Below the pieces are notes generated by a model. It was not told the origin of the DNA, made no database searches, and saw nothing but the letters and a program-made list of their open reading frames with translations. Of a DNA stretch of 7,906 bases, positions 7,688 through 7,906 are shown piece after piece (positions within the stretch are counted from its first letter, which is position 1; every line of letters starts with the position of its first letter). This DNA comes from Verrucomicrobiota bacterium (GTDB lineage Bacteria > Verrucomicrobiota > Verrucomicrobiia > Opitutales > Opitutaceae): contig JAEYYL010000207.1 of assembly GCA_023430825.1 (NCBI GenBank), positions 1-7,906 on the forward strand, given 5' to 3'. Both the position numbers and the translations under genes were made by a program.

Positions 7688-7775
7688 CGAGTAGCGAGCA
7701 TACTGACCTACTCACGCTCTCGAACATCGCCCACGCCGGAAACCTACTCGCTACCCGCTACTCACTACTCGCTAC
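7670..7775. repeat. heptamer (GTAGCGA) inverted-repeat element, copy 2, nuoE/nuoF gap
   Basis: The left arm (7670-7698) is four tandem GTAGCGA-type heptamers in exact 7-nt register. The right arm (7744-7775) is the complementary array. Over the outer 29 positions, 26 are Watson-Crick pairs, one is G-U and two are mismatches; the loop is about 48 nt. Both copies have a left arm ending in GAGCAT. The element overlaps the last 18 nt of nuoE, supplying its stop codon, and ends 11 nt before the nuoF start. Confidence 0.92.
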
Positions 7776-7786
7776 TCTCTCCGTCC

Positions 7787-7906
7787 ATGCCCGCTCCCGA
7801 ACAACGCCGCATCATTTTTCGTCACATCGACGAGCCCGGCTACACCAACGACATCGATTGCTACCTGCGCAACGGTGGTTACGAGGTGTTGAAAAAGGCG
7901 GTCACG
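7787..7906 (+). CDS. nuoF: NADH-quinone oxidoreductase subunit F, N-terminal fragment (window edge)
   Basis: Only the first 40 codons are present; the frame is open to the window end. The protein begins MPAPEQRRIIFRHIDEPGYT, and residues 30-38 read GGYEVLKKA, matching the conserved GGYEALKKA near the N-terminus of NuoF (51-kDa subunit, Nqo1). NuoF binds FMN and NADH and carries a 4Fe-4S cluster, but those motifs lie beyond the window. Position directly after nuoE is the normal order. The leader CTACTCTCTCCGTCC has no Shine-Dalgarno sequence; the repeat element ends 11 nt before the start. Confidence 0.9.
   Translation, partial: MPAPEQRRIIFRHIDEPGYTNDIDCYLRNGGYEVLKKAVT

Noticed and set aside
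7670..7775. Heptamer arrays as a CRISPR array
   Set aside because: The repeats are 7 nt, tandem without spacers, and arranged as inverted arms; no CRISPR-length repeat or cas gene is seen.
7670..7775. Heptamer element as a Rho-independent terminator ending the operon
   Set aside because: No T-run follows the right arm and nuoF continues 11 nt later in the same direction, so full termination here is unlikely.

Overview
The window is GC-rich with G/C-biased third codon positions. It holds three genes on the minus strand (positions 1-4267), then the start of a complex I (nuo) operon on the plus strand (4533 to the window end). The mix of an FG-GAP/VCBS lipoprotein, a short LacI-type regulator, a secreted acetylxylan-esterase-like hydrolase and unfused nuoC and nuoD suggests a polysaccharide-degrading Verrucomicrobiota bacterium, most likely Opitutaceae. 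This assignment rests on gene style and recalled family features, not on a database search.

Minus-strand part, right to left: a secreted CE7-like esterase (4267-2933), a 454-bp gap with two inverted repeats, a LacI-family regulator (2478-1405), a short gap with a weak terminator candidate, and a seven-repeat FG-GAP lipoprotein that runs off the left edge (1289-1). The esterase and the regulator each have the same 17-nt motif upstream (15/17 identical) at the edge of an imperfect dyad. It could be a promoter element or the regulator's own operator. Together this looks like a small carbohydrate-utilisation locus.

Plus-strand part: nuoB, nuoC, nuoD, nuoE and the first 40 codons of nuoF, encoding part of the hydrophilic arm of NADH:quinone oxidoreductase. 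The key motifs are intact: the N2 cluster cysteines in NuoB, the quinone-site His/Tyr in NuoD and the four 2Fe-2S cysteines in NuoE. nuoA, usually just before nuoB, is not there; the divergent esterase is.

The most unusual signal lies between the nuo genes. The nuoC/D, nuoD/E and nuoE/F gaps are each almost filled by a long inverted repeat starting within about 6 nt of the upstream stop codon (or overlapping it) and ending 11-16 nt before the next start codon. The last two are copies of one element made of GTAGCGA heptamers, with right arms 31/32 identical. The nuoE stop codon and its last five codons lie inside the second copy. The nuoC/D gap carries an unrelated TTCGCG-type inverted repeat. 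These look like small dispersed palindromic elements that have settled in operon gaps and may act on the nuo mRNA as hairpins.
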